This document shows positions 11,019 to 21,779 of a stretch of DNA of 64,000 nt, piece by piece. The notes below the pieces were generated by a model. It had not been told where the DNA came from and ran no database searches. It worked only from the letters and a program-made list of their open reading frames with translations. Origin of the DNA: Tiliqua scincoides (taxonomy: Eukaryota; Chordata; Lepidosauria; Squamata; Scincidae); the NCBI RefSeq assembly GCF_035046505.1, contig NC_089822.1, positions 270,021,024 to 270,085,023 of the forward strand, in the 5' to 3' direction. Position 1 is the first letter of the stretch. Each line of letters begins with the position of its first letter. The position numbers and the translations under genes were made by a program.

Positions 11019-11752
11019 TGGGTAAAGGAGTGGGATGGCATATCCAGTCAGGTGACCCCATGACCATCCTCAACTCCTCTTTTTGTAAGGTTAAGCATGG
11101 GGCTGCCTGGTGGCGTATTGCCAGGTCTCCTGTTGGAACCAGCTGCTGCTCTGTGGAAGGGAAACCCCCTGATCCCCAGGGAATGTAGGCAGCCAGCACC
11201 CCTAAGTCAGCAAGAGGGCCTTTCTTTCTAGCCAGGCACATTCAGGGAATCAATGCTGTTCTCTTTGCTCTTAAGTAGCTCAAGGGCTCCCTCTGGTGGG
11301 CATCACGTTTTTGCAGCCAATTCAGTCAAGCAGTCTCTCTGTAGCCATCCAGCCAAGTGCAGGGATTTTCCACATGCTGGCTTCTTGCATCTCTCTGCCC
11401 CTTCCCCCATTTGGCTCCTTTTTCTTTGGGTTTTAAAAAAATATTAATAAACTGGTTGTATTTCAACTCCTTGCCTGCCTAGTCTACATTTATGAGTAAT
11501 TCAGTGGATCCTCACATCACTTCATTCTCAACTGCTACTGCAATGCAGTTATAAACAAGAACTGCCATGTTCTGTGCCCTCCTGGGAGGGGCGGTTTCTC
11601 ATATTACTAGAGAGGAGCCTGGAGAATGTGGGGGAACAAACTGCCAGAGGTCACTAGCAGTGCAGTCCTACATGTGGCTAGGCAGGCATTGTATTCAATG
11701 GGGCTTATTCCCAGGGAAGTGTAGAGAGGATTGCAGCCCATGCTAGACTACT
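11019..11752. other. Gene A intron 1, right-most duplicated block
   Basis: Aligns with 61240-62042 in copy B (e.g. TGGAACCAGCTGCTGCTCTG at 11135 and 61350). No open frame with a known motif. Homology stops where the CR1 at 11753 begins. Confidence 0.7.
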
Positions 11753-12710
11753 AAGAACATAAGAACCACCGCACTGGATCAGGCCATAGACCCATCTACT
11801 CCACCTTCCTGTATCTCACAGCGGCCCACCAAATGCCCCAGGGAGCACACCACATAACAAGAGGTCTCCATCCTGGTGCCCTCCCCTGCATCTGACATAG
11901 CCCATTTCTAAAATCAGGAGGTTGCGTATACACATCATGGCTTGTAACCCATAATGGATTTTTCCTCCAGAAACTTGTCCAATCCCCTTTTAAAGGCGTC
12001 CAGGCCAGATGCCATCACTACTTCCTGTGGCAAGGAGTTCCACAGACCAACCACACTCTGAGTAAAGAAATATTTTCTTTTGTCTGTTCTAACTCTCCCA
12101 ACACTCAATTTTAGTGGATGTCCCCTGGTTGTGGTGTTATGTGAGAGTGTAAAGAGCACCTCTCTATCCACTCTGTCCATCCCCTGCATGATTTTGTATG
12201 TCTCAATCATATCCCCCCTCAGGCGTCTCTTTTCTAGGCTGAAGAGGCCCAAACGCTGTAGCCTTTCCTCGTAAGGAAGGTGTCCCAGCCCCGTAATCAT
12301 CTTAGTCGCTCTCTTTTGCACCTTTTCCATTTCCACTATGTCTTTTTTGAGATGCGGCGACCAAAACTGGACACAATACTCCAGGTGTGGCCTTACCATC
12401 GATTTGTACAACGGCATTATAATACTAGCCGTTTTGTTCTCAATACCCTTCCTAATGATCCCAAGCATAGAATTGGCCTTCTTCACTGCCGCCGCACATT
12501 GAGTCGACACTTTCATCGACCTGTCCACCACCACCCCAAGATCTCTCTCCTGATCTGTCACCGACAGCTCAGAACCCATCAGCTTATATGTGAAGTTTTG
12601 CTTTTTTACCCCAATGTGCAGGACTTTACACTTACTGACATTGAAACGCATCTGCCATTTTGTTGCCCAGTCTCCCAGTTTGGAGAGATCCTTCTGGAGC
12701 TCCTCACAAT
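11753..12710 (-). mobile_element. CR1/L3 LINE, 5'-truncated, 263-codon open frame
   Basis: Minus-sense. The frame 11935-12726 is open for 263 codons: the first few residues are flanking, then it reads SDRERDLGVVV-type sequence, [34 protein letters not shown] and GLWNSLPQEVVMASGLDAF, ending MGYKP. This is the domain after the reverse transcriptase in CR1-clade ORF2. A 180-bp 3' UTR and AAGAACAT-type tail follow at the left. Confidence 0.85.
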
Positions 12711-12908
12711 TGCAAATTTTTTTCACTTTGCCGGCTCAGTGCCTCCAGCCAGCCTGCAACTTCCCCAGATTTAAAATGGCAGTCGGGGCGGGCGGGTGGA
12801 TTGCGGCGTGAGAGTTTTAAGCAACAGCCCAGCTCCACCTGCTGGGCATTCTCAGTTACTGCATCCATTTGGTGAAACCTCTAGTTCATGCTTTCCTGCC
12901 CAGCTCAG

Positions 12909-13560
12909 GCATTTTCCATCATAGATAGAATCAGAGTTGGGACCTAAAAGGTCAAATAGTCCAATCCCCTGCCTGTAGCAGGAAATCCTCCTAGAGCAGG
13001 GGTGCTCACACTTTTTTGGCTCGAGAGCTACTTTGAAACCCAGCACGGCCCAGAGATCTACCAGGGGGGAAGGAAGTGTCTGACAGACACCCCCTTTGAT
13101 GTATGAAGCCCCTGCTGGACCAGGTCAGAGGAGGCCCACCAAGTCCAGTCCAGTTTTGTTGCTGTATGCCTGAAGAGCAGCTAAAGTGTCAGTTTCAGTG
13201 TCAGTTTAGTGTCAGCTAAATATGTCAGCTTCCTCTAGTCACTAGACGAAACTGACATATTAACAGTTTGGAGAGACAGGGCTCCACGATCTACTCATTT
13301 TGCCTCGCGATCTACCGGTAGATCGCAATCTACCTATTGAGCACCCCTATCCTAGAGCATCTCCAGCAGGTGCTTGTCAAACCTCTGCTTCAATATCTCC
13401 AGTGAGATATTGAATCCACCCCCTCCCTCAGCAATCAGTTCCACTGCCAAACCACCCTGACCTTTCAGATGTCCAAACAGAATAGCTTCTCTTGTAGTTT
13501 TTACCCTTTGGATCTAGTTCTAATCTAGATCGGTTTGATGGTACATTTACCACCACCCCT
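12909..13560 (-). mobile_element. Older CR1 3' end, split by a hAT
   Basis: Left part 12909-12996 carries the classical CR1 3' end (AATCAGAGTTGGGACC; CCCCTGCCTGTAGCAGGAAA), right part from 13358 continues CATCTCCAGCAGGTGCTTGT and TTCCACTGCCAAACCACCCT. The hAT at 12997-13349 interrupts it. This is a different, older CR1 subfamily from the ATGTTCTT-tailed one. Confidence 0.75.
12997..13349. mobile_element. hAT non-autonomous element with perfect 8-bp TSD
   Basis: 353 bp. Ends CAGGGGTGCTCA and, inverted, TAGGGGTGCTCA (11 of 12). Flanked by TCCTAGAG at 12989-12996 and 13350-13357, an exact 8-bp duplication as hAT transposases make. No coding capacity. Confidence 0.9.
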
Positions 13561-15243
13561 TCCTCCCCCTATTTTGCATAGTTCTCTTTTTCATTTTGGT
13601 TTTCTAAATACATTAGCTCCATTTTGCTTCTTGGTCTGCCTGGTCTGTCTCCATAGGTGATTCAGTGGGTTGTTGCATCTTTTGGCTCTGGTTTTGAACA
13701 ACCACCCCTGGGGTTCAGAGCTTTCCTTGGAGGAGTTTCCCCCCAGATGCTCCCCCACTCTCAGTAGCCTGGGATGGTGGCAGTGGGTGCAACTGCCAAG
13801 GCTTTCCTCTATTCATCTGCTGGTCCAGGACAGAGAAAGCTGGGGAAGGAAGGGGTAAATGCACAGTAACCACTATGCGCTACTCCCCTTGGTCAGCCTG
13901 CCTTCCTCTGGGACTCTCTCCCTTTCCCCAACAATTGCTACCAGTAACTGGTAATTCCGAAATCTGGGGATGGGGCTTCTGGTTTTCTTACAGGGCTTCT
14001 GTCCAACCTCCACCCCCACAAGAATATAAGTGCCAGTGCTCACAAGACATAGCAGGGACATAGCAGAGCTAGGAGGTGCCCATTCCTCAAAGGGAGAAGA
14101 CTGTCAAGGGTTCCCAAGGCAAGAACCAGCACACTGACTCGTGAGTGGACAAAGGCCACGCTGGAGCCCCTGGAAGCACCAACCACAATCCTGAATCAAT
14201 CAACATTCTGCCTTCTCACCACTCCCCCCCCCCCCCCTCAGCAATCTGAACTACTTTCTGGTACTCTCCTCCCCGGCAACCCAGGTGGAGAATCCAGCTT
14301 TGCCTTCCTTGGAACAAGAGAGAATACGGAGCACTGCGTGTTTAAAAACCACCAGAACATGCAACTTATTGCACAGGCCACCATTTTGGGACAGGCTCCG
14401 CTCCCAGGCTGCTCTTTTGCAACACACTTGGCCTCCCCAAGAAGCCATTTGTGCTCACAGGAGGTGGATCCCTGAGGATGTGCTTCTCACCTGTCCCTCC
14501 CCTCTCTCAAAGACGCACTTCAGATAATCTCCTACACACGTCCCCACCCATGAATGATCCACCAGTGGAATATATCAAGCATATCACTGCCCCACCCTGC
14601 AAAAAATCTTTTTCCTAAAGAGAAGTTGGGGAAAGGTGGGGGGGGGGGACGGGACACAAGATTAGAACTGGGGCCACAGTGGGGGTGGAAGAGGTTCTAA
14701 TTCTCAGGGCAAAACTGAAACCAAACTTTTCATGGCCACCCTTCCTCCCCTTCAGAGCGGATTTCAAAGTGCAAAAATCACAAGGGGGAAAACACCTTTG
14801 GAAAAACAGAAAGTGCAGAACAGACACTTGATGGGAGCTCCAAGAAGAACACCCAACTCCAAAGGACTCCCAGCCTGAAGCAGGGAGAAGAACGCAGTTG
14901 ACAGTCTGCTTTAACCTGGAGCTTCTGACCACAAGTCAGGATGTGGCGGGTGGGGGAGCAGAGCTTGTTCCAGATCAAAGCCCCCCACAGCCCCCCCTTC
15001 TCTGTACCTCTGGGTACAAGGAAACCCTGAAACCACTTCCAAGCCCTCCTCCAGCTCACCCCAAGGTGGTTCCCCCCCACACACACTTCAAACAGGAGCT
15101 CTGAGCAAAACCACCTCTGGCTGAGTCAGGGTGTCTTCTCTTGATCCCCACCCAAAAGCATGGCAAGGAGGAGACTGCCTCACATCACAGGTTCTTTGCA
15201 TATTTCAACAGTTGCAAATGGGGGGAAGGGGAGGGAAGTCCTT
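13561..15243. other. Gene A intron 1, nothing recognised
   Basis: No domain, exon or clear repeat seen on either strand. Contains homopolymer runs (C run near 14228, G run near 14638). Confidence 0.45.
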
Positions 15244-15770
15244 AAGAACATGAGAAGAGCCCTGCTCGATCAGGCCAATGGCCCACCTGGTCCAGCTTCC
15301 TGTATCTCAGTGGCCCACCAGGTGCCTCTGGGAACACACAAGACACACAAGAGACCTGCATCCTGGTGCCCTCCCCTGCATCTGGCATTCTGGGGTAGCC
15401 TACTTCTAAAACCAGGAGGTTGCACAAACCCATCACAGCTCATAACTTGTGACGGACTTTTCCTCCATCAGTCTGCCTAATCCCCTTTTAAAGGCATCTA
15501 GCCCAGATGCCATTACCACATCCAGTGGCAAGGAGTTCCACAGACCAATCACATGCTGGGTCAAGAAATATTTCCTTTGTTCTAATTCTCTCAACACTGT
15601 TTTAGTGGATGTCCCCTGGTTCTGGTGTTGTGCAAGGGGGAAAAGAACACCCCCCTCCCCACAATATCCATCCTTGGCATCGTTTTATACATCTCAATCA
15701 TATCCCCCCCTCAGTAATCATATGCCCCTTTTTCTAGAATGAAGAGCCCTAAATGCTGTCATTTCCCTGC
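15244..15770 (-). mobile_element. Diverged CR1/L3 3' end
   Basis: Minus-sense, recognisable by AAGAACATGAGAAGAGCCC, CTTCCTGTATCTCAGTGGCC, ATCCCCTTTTAAAGGCATCT and GATGTCCCCTGGTTCTGGTG. More diverged than other copies in the window, so older. Confidence 0.75.
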
Positions 15771-17029
15771 CAAATGCAGCCTTGCACTTTTCCCAAAACA
15801 GGCACCAAAATACTGGAGAGCTTCTTTCTAACAGTCAACACCTCTCACTAGAGGTTCCAAGAAAGCAGCCCCAAAGCAACCCCCAGAGGACCATCACCAG
15901 AACAGCCTCAAACGTGATGAGACAAACCTCTTTTCTGAAAAGCAGCAGAGGGAAATGCAACCAGGCTGCAGCTCATGGTAACCTCACAGGGGACCCCCTC
16001 CCTGGCCTTCCTCCCACTGTTGCAGCAGGTAAGTCATGTCCTGCAGCTGCAAGGCGATCTCTGCTGCCCTGGTCTGCGAGGCACTTTGAGTGGGGAGCTA
16101 CAGAGGTGTTGGGAGAGCCTCAGCTCCTCAAAGCCAAACCCTGAGCCACCCTGCCCAGTGACGCAGGGCCAAACTGGGGCGGGGGGCTTTCAGCTCTGGA
16201 CTGGGAAAGCATGCTGGGAGCTGTGGCTGCCACCCCACCCCCCAGGGGCTAGAAGTGAGGGAAGCAGGCGGCCACGATTCCAGCCTGATGACTGAGGCCA
16301 GCCAGGATTTGGGACCACTGAAAATCATTCAGTCTCCTTCACCTGGTGCCTGGCAGGATGCAGAGTTAAGGGACTGGGGAGGGGGAGTGTTCTGCCCCAT
16401 CTCAACACCTTGGAAGTCCCTCCTTTGCTGCACTCTCTGGTCCAGGAAATTCCCCCCTGCAGCCTCCAGAGCCCAGCAGGAAGGAAGGAGGCTGCCCTAC
16501 AAGATAGCAAACCTGAGAGGGGGAACCCACAAGATCCAAGCACCCCCCCAAAAAGGAATGTTTCAGCAAGACACAACATACAATCATTAGGAGAAATGTG
16601 ACTGTCCTATTTTGGACCATAAACCTGGGGAGTAGGTTGCAGGGGCAATGAACACCCCCAGGATGACAATCTATGCCCAGCCCCAAAGCCCAGGTAAAAG
16701 TCCAGTCCTTGGGTAGGGAGAAATCAAGGGGAGGCCCCCAGAATACTGCAGGGGGATTGGGGCAGTGGGGTGGAAGTGGAAAACTCCAATGGCCAAAGAG
16801 GAAGACTTTTGCTGTCCACTGTGGGCACTGCTTGAGGGCAGGGCTGGGCAGAAACAAACCCAAGAATAGAATGAGTCATCAGCACTAAACAATCCACCAA
16901 ATATACAGCACAATCTTAAAACTGCATCACGAACCACAATCAAACTTGGATATGAAAAGCTTCAAAGCCCCATTTTAGTCACTTGCTGAAATGCAGACGG
17001 AAGGGAGAGTTCCTGCCTTCCACTGAGAG
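15771..17029. other. Gene A intron 1, nothing recognised
   Basis: Open frames on both strands up to 153 codons carry no motif I know. No clear repeat borders. Confidence 0.4.
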
Positions 17030-17300
17030 GGCCTTCAGGAGAACTGGTCCCAGCACTGAAAAGGCCCTGCTCCAAACAGCTGACCATCATTCGTCCAATG
17101 AACTTGGTGCCCAGAACAAGGCCTCTGACTAGGTCTGCACCATCCAGGGGAGTCGGCCTTCAGATACTCCAGCCCCACGCCATTTGGGGTTTTAAAGGTC
17201 GGCACCAGCACCCTGAATGGGGCTGGGTGGGAAGCAAATGGGCAGCAAATCCAGGAAGATGGAGGGTCACGTACCCCCCACTGACTCTCCCAGTCAGTGG
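17030..17300 (-). mobile_element. Decayed L2-type LINE ORF2 fragment
   Basis: The string GGGGTTTTAAAGGTCGGCACCAGC and its surroundings follow the 3' part of the L2 at 27050-27110 (AGAGCTTTAAAGGTCAATACC), and minus-strand pieces such as FRVLVPTFKTPNG echo FKVLVLTFKALY there. Broken in many places. Confidence 0.5.
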
Positions 17301-18305
17301 CCAAGTTCTTGCATTTTCCACCAGCTCTGCCTTTCCAAGGCATTGCAGGGGCAGCCTCACCACTGCCAGCCACGACTGTCCAGCCCTGATGGTTCACTGG
17401 GTGCTGCCAACGCCACCAGTGCTAAAGATTAGGGGTAACCCCCATGGTGTGGATCATCCCGACGCCACTCCTGAGCCAGGCACAGAGCACGTTCCATCCA
17501 GAGGCCACCAGCTGTGAATGGCTGCAGACAGTCCCCCCACCGAAGTGAAGCGGTTCAAAGGTGCTCCTCTTAACTGCCCCCCCCCACTGGAGCCTCCTCC
17601 GAGAACCAGCCCAGGATCAAGGAGCCCAGGCCTCTAAATCTGGTCCTGGGGGGTGCACCCCATTCAGGGCAGGCGGAAGCAGCCAAATCCTCAACCGAGG
17701 GCACCCCATCCTGCCAGGGGGCGCGCTCCGCGTCCCCCTCCTCCAGACCTAGGCTTCCCTGCTGGGCTGGCAGGGGCTGTCCTGGACCCCCGTATTTGCC
17801 ACCAAGTCTTTCCACCTGAGAAGCGACCAAGGGAGACGGGGGGCGAAGGGGGAGCAAAGGGCTGCGAAGGGACTCTTGGCCCACGCGGCGTTGGGGGGGG
17901 GAGGGGAGAAAGGAAGGCTCCCTCCGCCAGATAGACGATGAAGCGCGCAGGACGCTCCTGCCTGGGCGGCGGGGACGCGGGCAGGTCATGGAGCCTCCCG
18001 GTGCAGGCAGCGCCGAGGAGAGGCTGCCGCCCAGCCGCTTCCCAGCCCAGACCCGCCGCTCAGCGGAGGAGACCCCGGAGCCCTGGGCAGCGCCGCCGAG
18101 ACTCGCGCCTCCAAAGCAGGCAGGGGGCAGGCGGGACTGGCCAGCACTCCGGCTGTCTCCGGGGAGAGACCCCCGCCCTGTCCCGCCTCGCCTGCCCGGG
18201 ACGCGCCTGGAGCGCAGACCACCAGCCCACCCACCACCCCCCGACAGCCCGGGTTCAAGTGCTGCTGGCCGCCCAAGCGGGCGTGGGGCCCGTGCAGGCA
18301 CTCAC

Positions 18306-18372
18306 CGGAGCAGGCGCGCAACAGAAGGGCCGTCGCCGCCAGGAGCAACACCGGCCAGCGGAGGAGGCGCAT
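18306..18372 (-). CDS. MHC class I gene A, exon 1 (signal peptide)
   Basis: This exon encodes the leader that sends a class I heavy chain into the ER. Reading the minus strand from the ATG at 18370-18372 gives 22 codons plus one base: a short basic start (MRLLRW), a long hydrophobic core ([12 protein letters not shown]) and a small-residue end (RACS), then a GTGAG donor at 18301-18305. The start has A at -3. The exon ends in phase 1 with G, which joins the GC of the alpha1 exon at 4950 to make Gly and continues as SASHSLRY, the usual start of alpha1. It lies in a CpG-rich block with class I-type promoter sites just upstream. The link to exon 2, 13.4 kb away, is inferred from phase, strand and the lack of other class I exons between them. 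It could instead belong to a neighbouring gene that has lost its other exons. Confidence 0.72.
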
Positions 18373-18474
18373 CCTCGCTCTCGAGCACGGATCTGGCACT
18401 GCCGTCTCGCAGCCGTCGAGGTCCGGAGTGCGGAGCGGAGGAAGGCCGCCCAGCCCCAGGCCGGAGCAGGCGGG

Positions 18475-18501
18475 ATTGGCCGCGGTGGAGGCTCCGCCAA
18501 T
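18475..18501 (-). promoter_or_regulatory. Paired CCAAT boxes (possible Y box), gene A promoter
   Basis: ATTGG at 18475-18479 and CCAAT at 18497-18501 on the plus strand form two opposed NF-Y-type motifs between the ISRE and the start codon. The distal one may be the Y box of the class I SXY module. I could not make out convincing S or X boxes. No TATA box is seen, as is usual in CpG-rich promoters. Confidence 0.45.
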
Positions 18502-18560
18502 GGGAAAAAAGAGGCCCTGCCAGCCGCGCTGCAGCCGGGCAGATTCCGCGCCGGAGCCGG

Positions 18561-18577
18561 GAAAGCGAAAGCGAAAG
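18561..18577 (-). promoter_or_regulatory. Interferon-stimulated response element, gene A promoter
   Basis: The plus strand reads GAAAGCGAAAGCGAAAG. On the gene strand this gives TTTCGCTTTCGCTTTC, three in-phase IRF half-sites and a full match to the ISRE core TTTCNNTTTC. It is about 190 bp upstream of the ATG. It suggests interferon or IRF control of gene A, as known for MHC class I. Confidence 0.72.
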
Positions 18578-18588
18578 GGCTCTCCGTC

Positions 18589-18598
18589 GGGAATCCCC
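18589..18598 (-). promoter_or_regulatory. NF-kB-like site (enhancer A type), gene A promoter
   Basis: The plus strand reads GGGAATCCCC, a match to the kB consensus GGGRNNYYCC. It lies about 217 bp upstream of the gene A start codon and just upstream of the ISRE, the same order (enhancer A, then ISRE) as in mammalian class I promoters. Function is inferred from sequence and position. Confidence 0.6.
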
Positions 18599-18722
18599 TT
18601 TGGGGCAGCCTCCCCGGGAAGGGAGGAGCGGGAGGGGCTGCGGCGGTCCCAGCTCTGCCTTTGCCGGGTGGAGAGCGAGCCTGGCCCGCCTGGGTCAGCA
18701 GCACCGATTCGATGCAGGAGCC

Positions 18723-19523
18723 CGTGGCGTAGTTGGAAGGGGGGCAAAGTGCTGAGTTTTGCAGAAGCCTCCCCGCGGAGAGCAAGCGGCCCTTCCCCTC
18801 CCCTCCCTCCCCTCCCCTTCAGAGTCATTGGGCCGCTTGCCCAATGTCTCAAAAAAGACATAGTGGAAATGGAAAAGGTGCAAAAGAGAGCGACTAAGAT
18901 GATTACGGGGCTGGGGCACCTTCCTTATGAGGAAAGGCTACGGCGTTTGGGCCTCTTCAGCCTAGAAAAGAGACGCCTGAGGGGGACATGATTGAGACAT
19001 ACAAAATTATGCAGGGGATGGACAGAGTGGATAGGGAGATGCTCGTTACACTCTCACATAATACCAGAACCAGGGGACATCCACTAAAATTGAGTGTTGG
19101 GCGGGTTAGGACAGACAAAATAAAATATTTCTTTACTCAGCGCGTGGTCGGTCTGTGGAACTCCTTGCCACAGGATGTGGTGCTGGCGTCTAGCCTAGAC
19201 GCCTTTAAAAGGGGATTGGACGAGTTTCTGGAGGAAAAATCCATTATGGGGTACGAGCCATGATGTGTATGCGCAACCTCCTGATTTTAGAAATGGGTTA
19301 AGTCAGAAAGCCAGATGTAGGGGAGGGCACCAGGATGAGGTCTCTTGTTATCTGGTGTGCTCCCTGGGGCATTTGGTGGGCCGCTGTGAGATACAGGAAG
19401 CTGGACTAGATGGGCCTAGGCCTGATCCAGTGGGGCTGTTCTTATGTTCTTATGTTCTTATGCCCGCTGCAGTGAGGCTCCCTGCAAAACTTAGTGCTTT
19501 GCACCCCCCCAGCTACGCCACTG
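18723..19523. mobile_element. hAT MITE with long terminal inverted repeats, carrying a CR1
   Basis: Left end CGTGGCGTAGTTGGAAGG and inverted right end CAGTGGCGTAGCTGGGGGGG, the similarity running inward for about 60 bp. Flanked by CAGGAGCC at 18715-18722 and 19524-19531, an exact 8-bp duplication. A plus-strand CR1/L3 (about 18847-19462) sits inside. Same terminus as the elements at 48863 and 59921. Confidence 0.88.
18847..19462 (+). mobile_element. CR1/L3 LINE 3' end inside a hAT
   Basis: Plus-sense. Encodes [17 protein letters not shown], then after a one-base shift near 18985 continues [18 protein letters not shown] and VVGLWNSLPQDVVLASSL to MGYEP. 3' UTR ends in three ATGTTCTT-like units. 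5'-truncated. Confidence 0.85.
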
Positions 19524-19531
19524 CAGGAGCC

Positions 19532-20940
19532 TTTCTTTCTCCTGTGGGAAAGCGTTTCTTTCGCCACGAGGGAGCCCACAGAAGTTTGTGGCTGCTGCGG
19601 CCCTTCGCCTTCCCGGGCTTTGGGGGTGGAAGCAAAAGAGGTTGTGGGGGTGGGGGGGTGGAGGCCAGAAGGGGCAGCTTCTGCTGAAACTCTCCTGGGG
19701 CTGCTCCACCCCCCCATCTCAGAACAGAAAAGACTGGAAAAAGGGAAAACCTGACATTGGACAGCCCAGCAGAGACTTCGCAATGCAGTGATTCTGTATT
19801 TGAAAAACACACCACTTTTAAGAGGATAACAATATGTGAGCATCATTTCAAATATCAGTGAGCAAGAGAAATGTGTCCACCAGTGATATTTGAAAGGCTG
19901 CACACAGATTGACCCCAAAGCTGTCCCCCAAACACACAGCCCTGCCCTTTCTGGAGAGACCGAAGCTCCACACCTCTGGGGGAAGGTTGTCTCTGGCCTG
20001 TGGGGGGCCATCACCCTCCAGGCCCTGCTGCTTCTGACAGGAGCTGCAGTTCTCGCTGGACTGGGACCTTTCACAGAAGGGTGTCCGCCTTCCTCACCAT
20101 TCAAGGCGGCCTACACTTAAAAGGGTTACAAGTGAAATAAAACAATAAAGGACAAGCCATCATAGCTGTGAAAAGGAGCATCACAGACACGGGAGGGAGA
20201 ACTCCAGAATGAGAATGGAGCAAGAAGGTCTCCTGAGAGGTCCCAGCAGGTGTGTCCGTGGCAGGAGCAGCAGCAAAGATTTGCCTGTTTATTTTCACAG
20301 CAGCATCCTTGGACCCGGGCTCACTCTCACAGTGCCTGAAGGGAGGGCAGCTGGAGACACCCCCTTTGGGGAGGGAGAAGGGACCAGGCTGTGCAGAAAA
20401 GGGGGTCAGAAGCAGAGGAGGCTCAGCCAGGGACTGTTCCGGGGTCAGGTTCAGGGACAAAGCACAACAGGCTCCTGCATGAGCATCAGGAATCGGTCCT
20501 TGTCCTACACATTGATATCAAAATGCCCAGCTCGCAATACAGAGATATCCCAAGATGCCCAGTTCACAATATGAAATACCCACAAGGCTCTTCTCTGACC
20601 AAAAGCTAGCATCTAATATCCCTCTCAGAGAACAAGCTGGCTGTAGTATGGGCCTACAAGGGTGAACAGAAAGCCATAAATAAGGGCAATAAATAAGGAT
20701 GAAAGGGTTAGGGTAAAGGGATGAGTTGGAGTACCAGACCCTCTGTAAGGGATATGTCTGTAAACAAATTGTCGATGTGTATCTAATTGCCCTCCTCAGA
20801 TCAACATCCTGAGCTGATAACACATGCCAAATGTTGTTTCTGCCTGTTGGTCTCTGTTACTTTTCCCATTGATGTTTTCCTCTCTTTGTGTCCTCTTGTC
20901 CCCCCTCCCTTATCTAAAATACCCTATAAAACCTGCAGGA
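19532..20940. other. Intergenic, nothing firm
   Basis: Upstream of gene A. Open frames up to 220 codons lack motifs. A short imperfect tandem (ATGCCCAGCTCGCAATA / ATGCCCAGTTCACAATA) lies at 20523-20572. Confidence 0.4.
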
Positions 20941-20949
20941 GAGGAAACT

Positions 20950-21525
20950 GAATGCTTTCCACATGCGCTGCCTCCGAGGCATTCTCGGCATCACCTGGCA
21001 GGACAAAATTCCTAACAACACAGTCCTGGAACATGCTGGAATCCCTATCATGTATGCACTACTGAAACAGAGACGCCTGCGTTGGCTCGGTCATGTCGTG
21101 AGAATGGATGATGGCTGGATCCCAAAGGATCTCCTCTATGGAGAACTCGTGCAAGGAAAGCGCCCTACAGGTAGACCACAGCTGCGATACAAGGACATCT
21201 GCAAGAGAGATCTGAAGGCCTTAGGAGTGGACCTCAACAAGTGGGAAACCCTGGCCTCTGAGCGGCCCGCTTGGAGGCAGGCTGTGCAACATGGCCTTTC
21301 CCAGTTTGAAGAGACACTTGGCCAACAGTCTGAGGCAAAGAGGCAAAGAAGGAAGGCCCATAGCCAGGGAGACAGGCCAGGGACAGACTGCACTTGCTCC
21401 CAGTGTGGAAGGGATTGTCACTCCCGAATCGGCCTTTTCAGCCACACTAGACGCTGTTCCAGAACCACCTTTCAGAGCGCGATACCAGAGTCTTTCGAGA
21501 CTGAAGGTTGCCAACTAACAGATGG
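20950..21525 (+). mobile_element. Non-LTR retrotransposon ORF C-terminus with zinc knuckle/finger
   Basis: Frame 20963-21529 (188 codons, intact) resembles the C-terminal end of a LINE endonuclease/reverse-transcriptase protein: MRCLRGILGITWQDKI, LKQRRLRWLGHVVRMDD, LLYGELVQGKRPTGRPQLRY and a terminal C2H2-like finger CSQCGRDCHSRIGLFSHTRR. I do not know the clade with certainty (RTE-like is one option). The 3' tail GTCTTTCGAGACTGAAGG appears again at 22019, marking the family's 3' end. Confidence 0.7.
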
Positions 21526-21540
21526 GTAAACAACCCTCCT

Positions 21541-21672
21541 TAGGTGAGTGAAACTGAAAGGTGGTGACTGCCCCAAAGGCACCCAGGTGGCTTCACAGCT
21601 GACTGGGGCTTTAAACCCAAGTCTCCGCACATTCTAGCTTAACATTCTAACCACTGCACCACACTGCTCCCA
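21541..21672 (-). mobile_element. tRNA-derived SINE fragment
   Basis: Minus-sense head: TTCTAACCACTGCACCACAC is the reverse complement of the GTGGTG-TAGTGGTTAG-type A-box start seen at 9893. Body partly kept (CCCAGGTGGCTTCACAGCTG). Confidence 0.6.
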
Positions 21673-21779
21673 ACAGGAGTTGCCTTTCCCATCACCTGCA
21701 TTCAGGAGGATGCTGAGTTCCTGGCAGTGAGAGGAAAGTTCCTGGCAGTGAGAGGAAATTCACTGGAATTTTGCCCTTT

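Larger units (their letters stand above)
17600..18835. promoter_or_regulatory. CpG-rich island around gene A exon 1
   Basis: The stretch is GC-rich with many CpG dinucleotides, unlike the flanking sequence. It holds the signal-peptide exon and its promoter sites. Open frames of 240-290 codons on both strands here have no domain or motif and reflect the scarcity of AT-rich stop codons. The right end merges with a hAT element starting at 18723. Confidence 0.6.

Noticed and set aside
17570-18861. Open frames of 240-291 codons on both strands
   Set aside because: CpG-rich island; low-complexity Pro/Arg/Gly/Ala translations with no domain. Only the 67-bp signal-peptide exon is supported.
19442-20104. 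220-codon minus-strand frame
   Set aside because: No motif, spans a hAT end and unrelated intergenic sequence.
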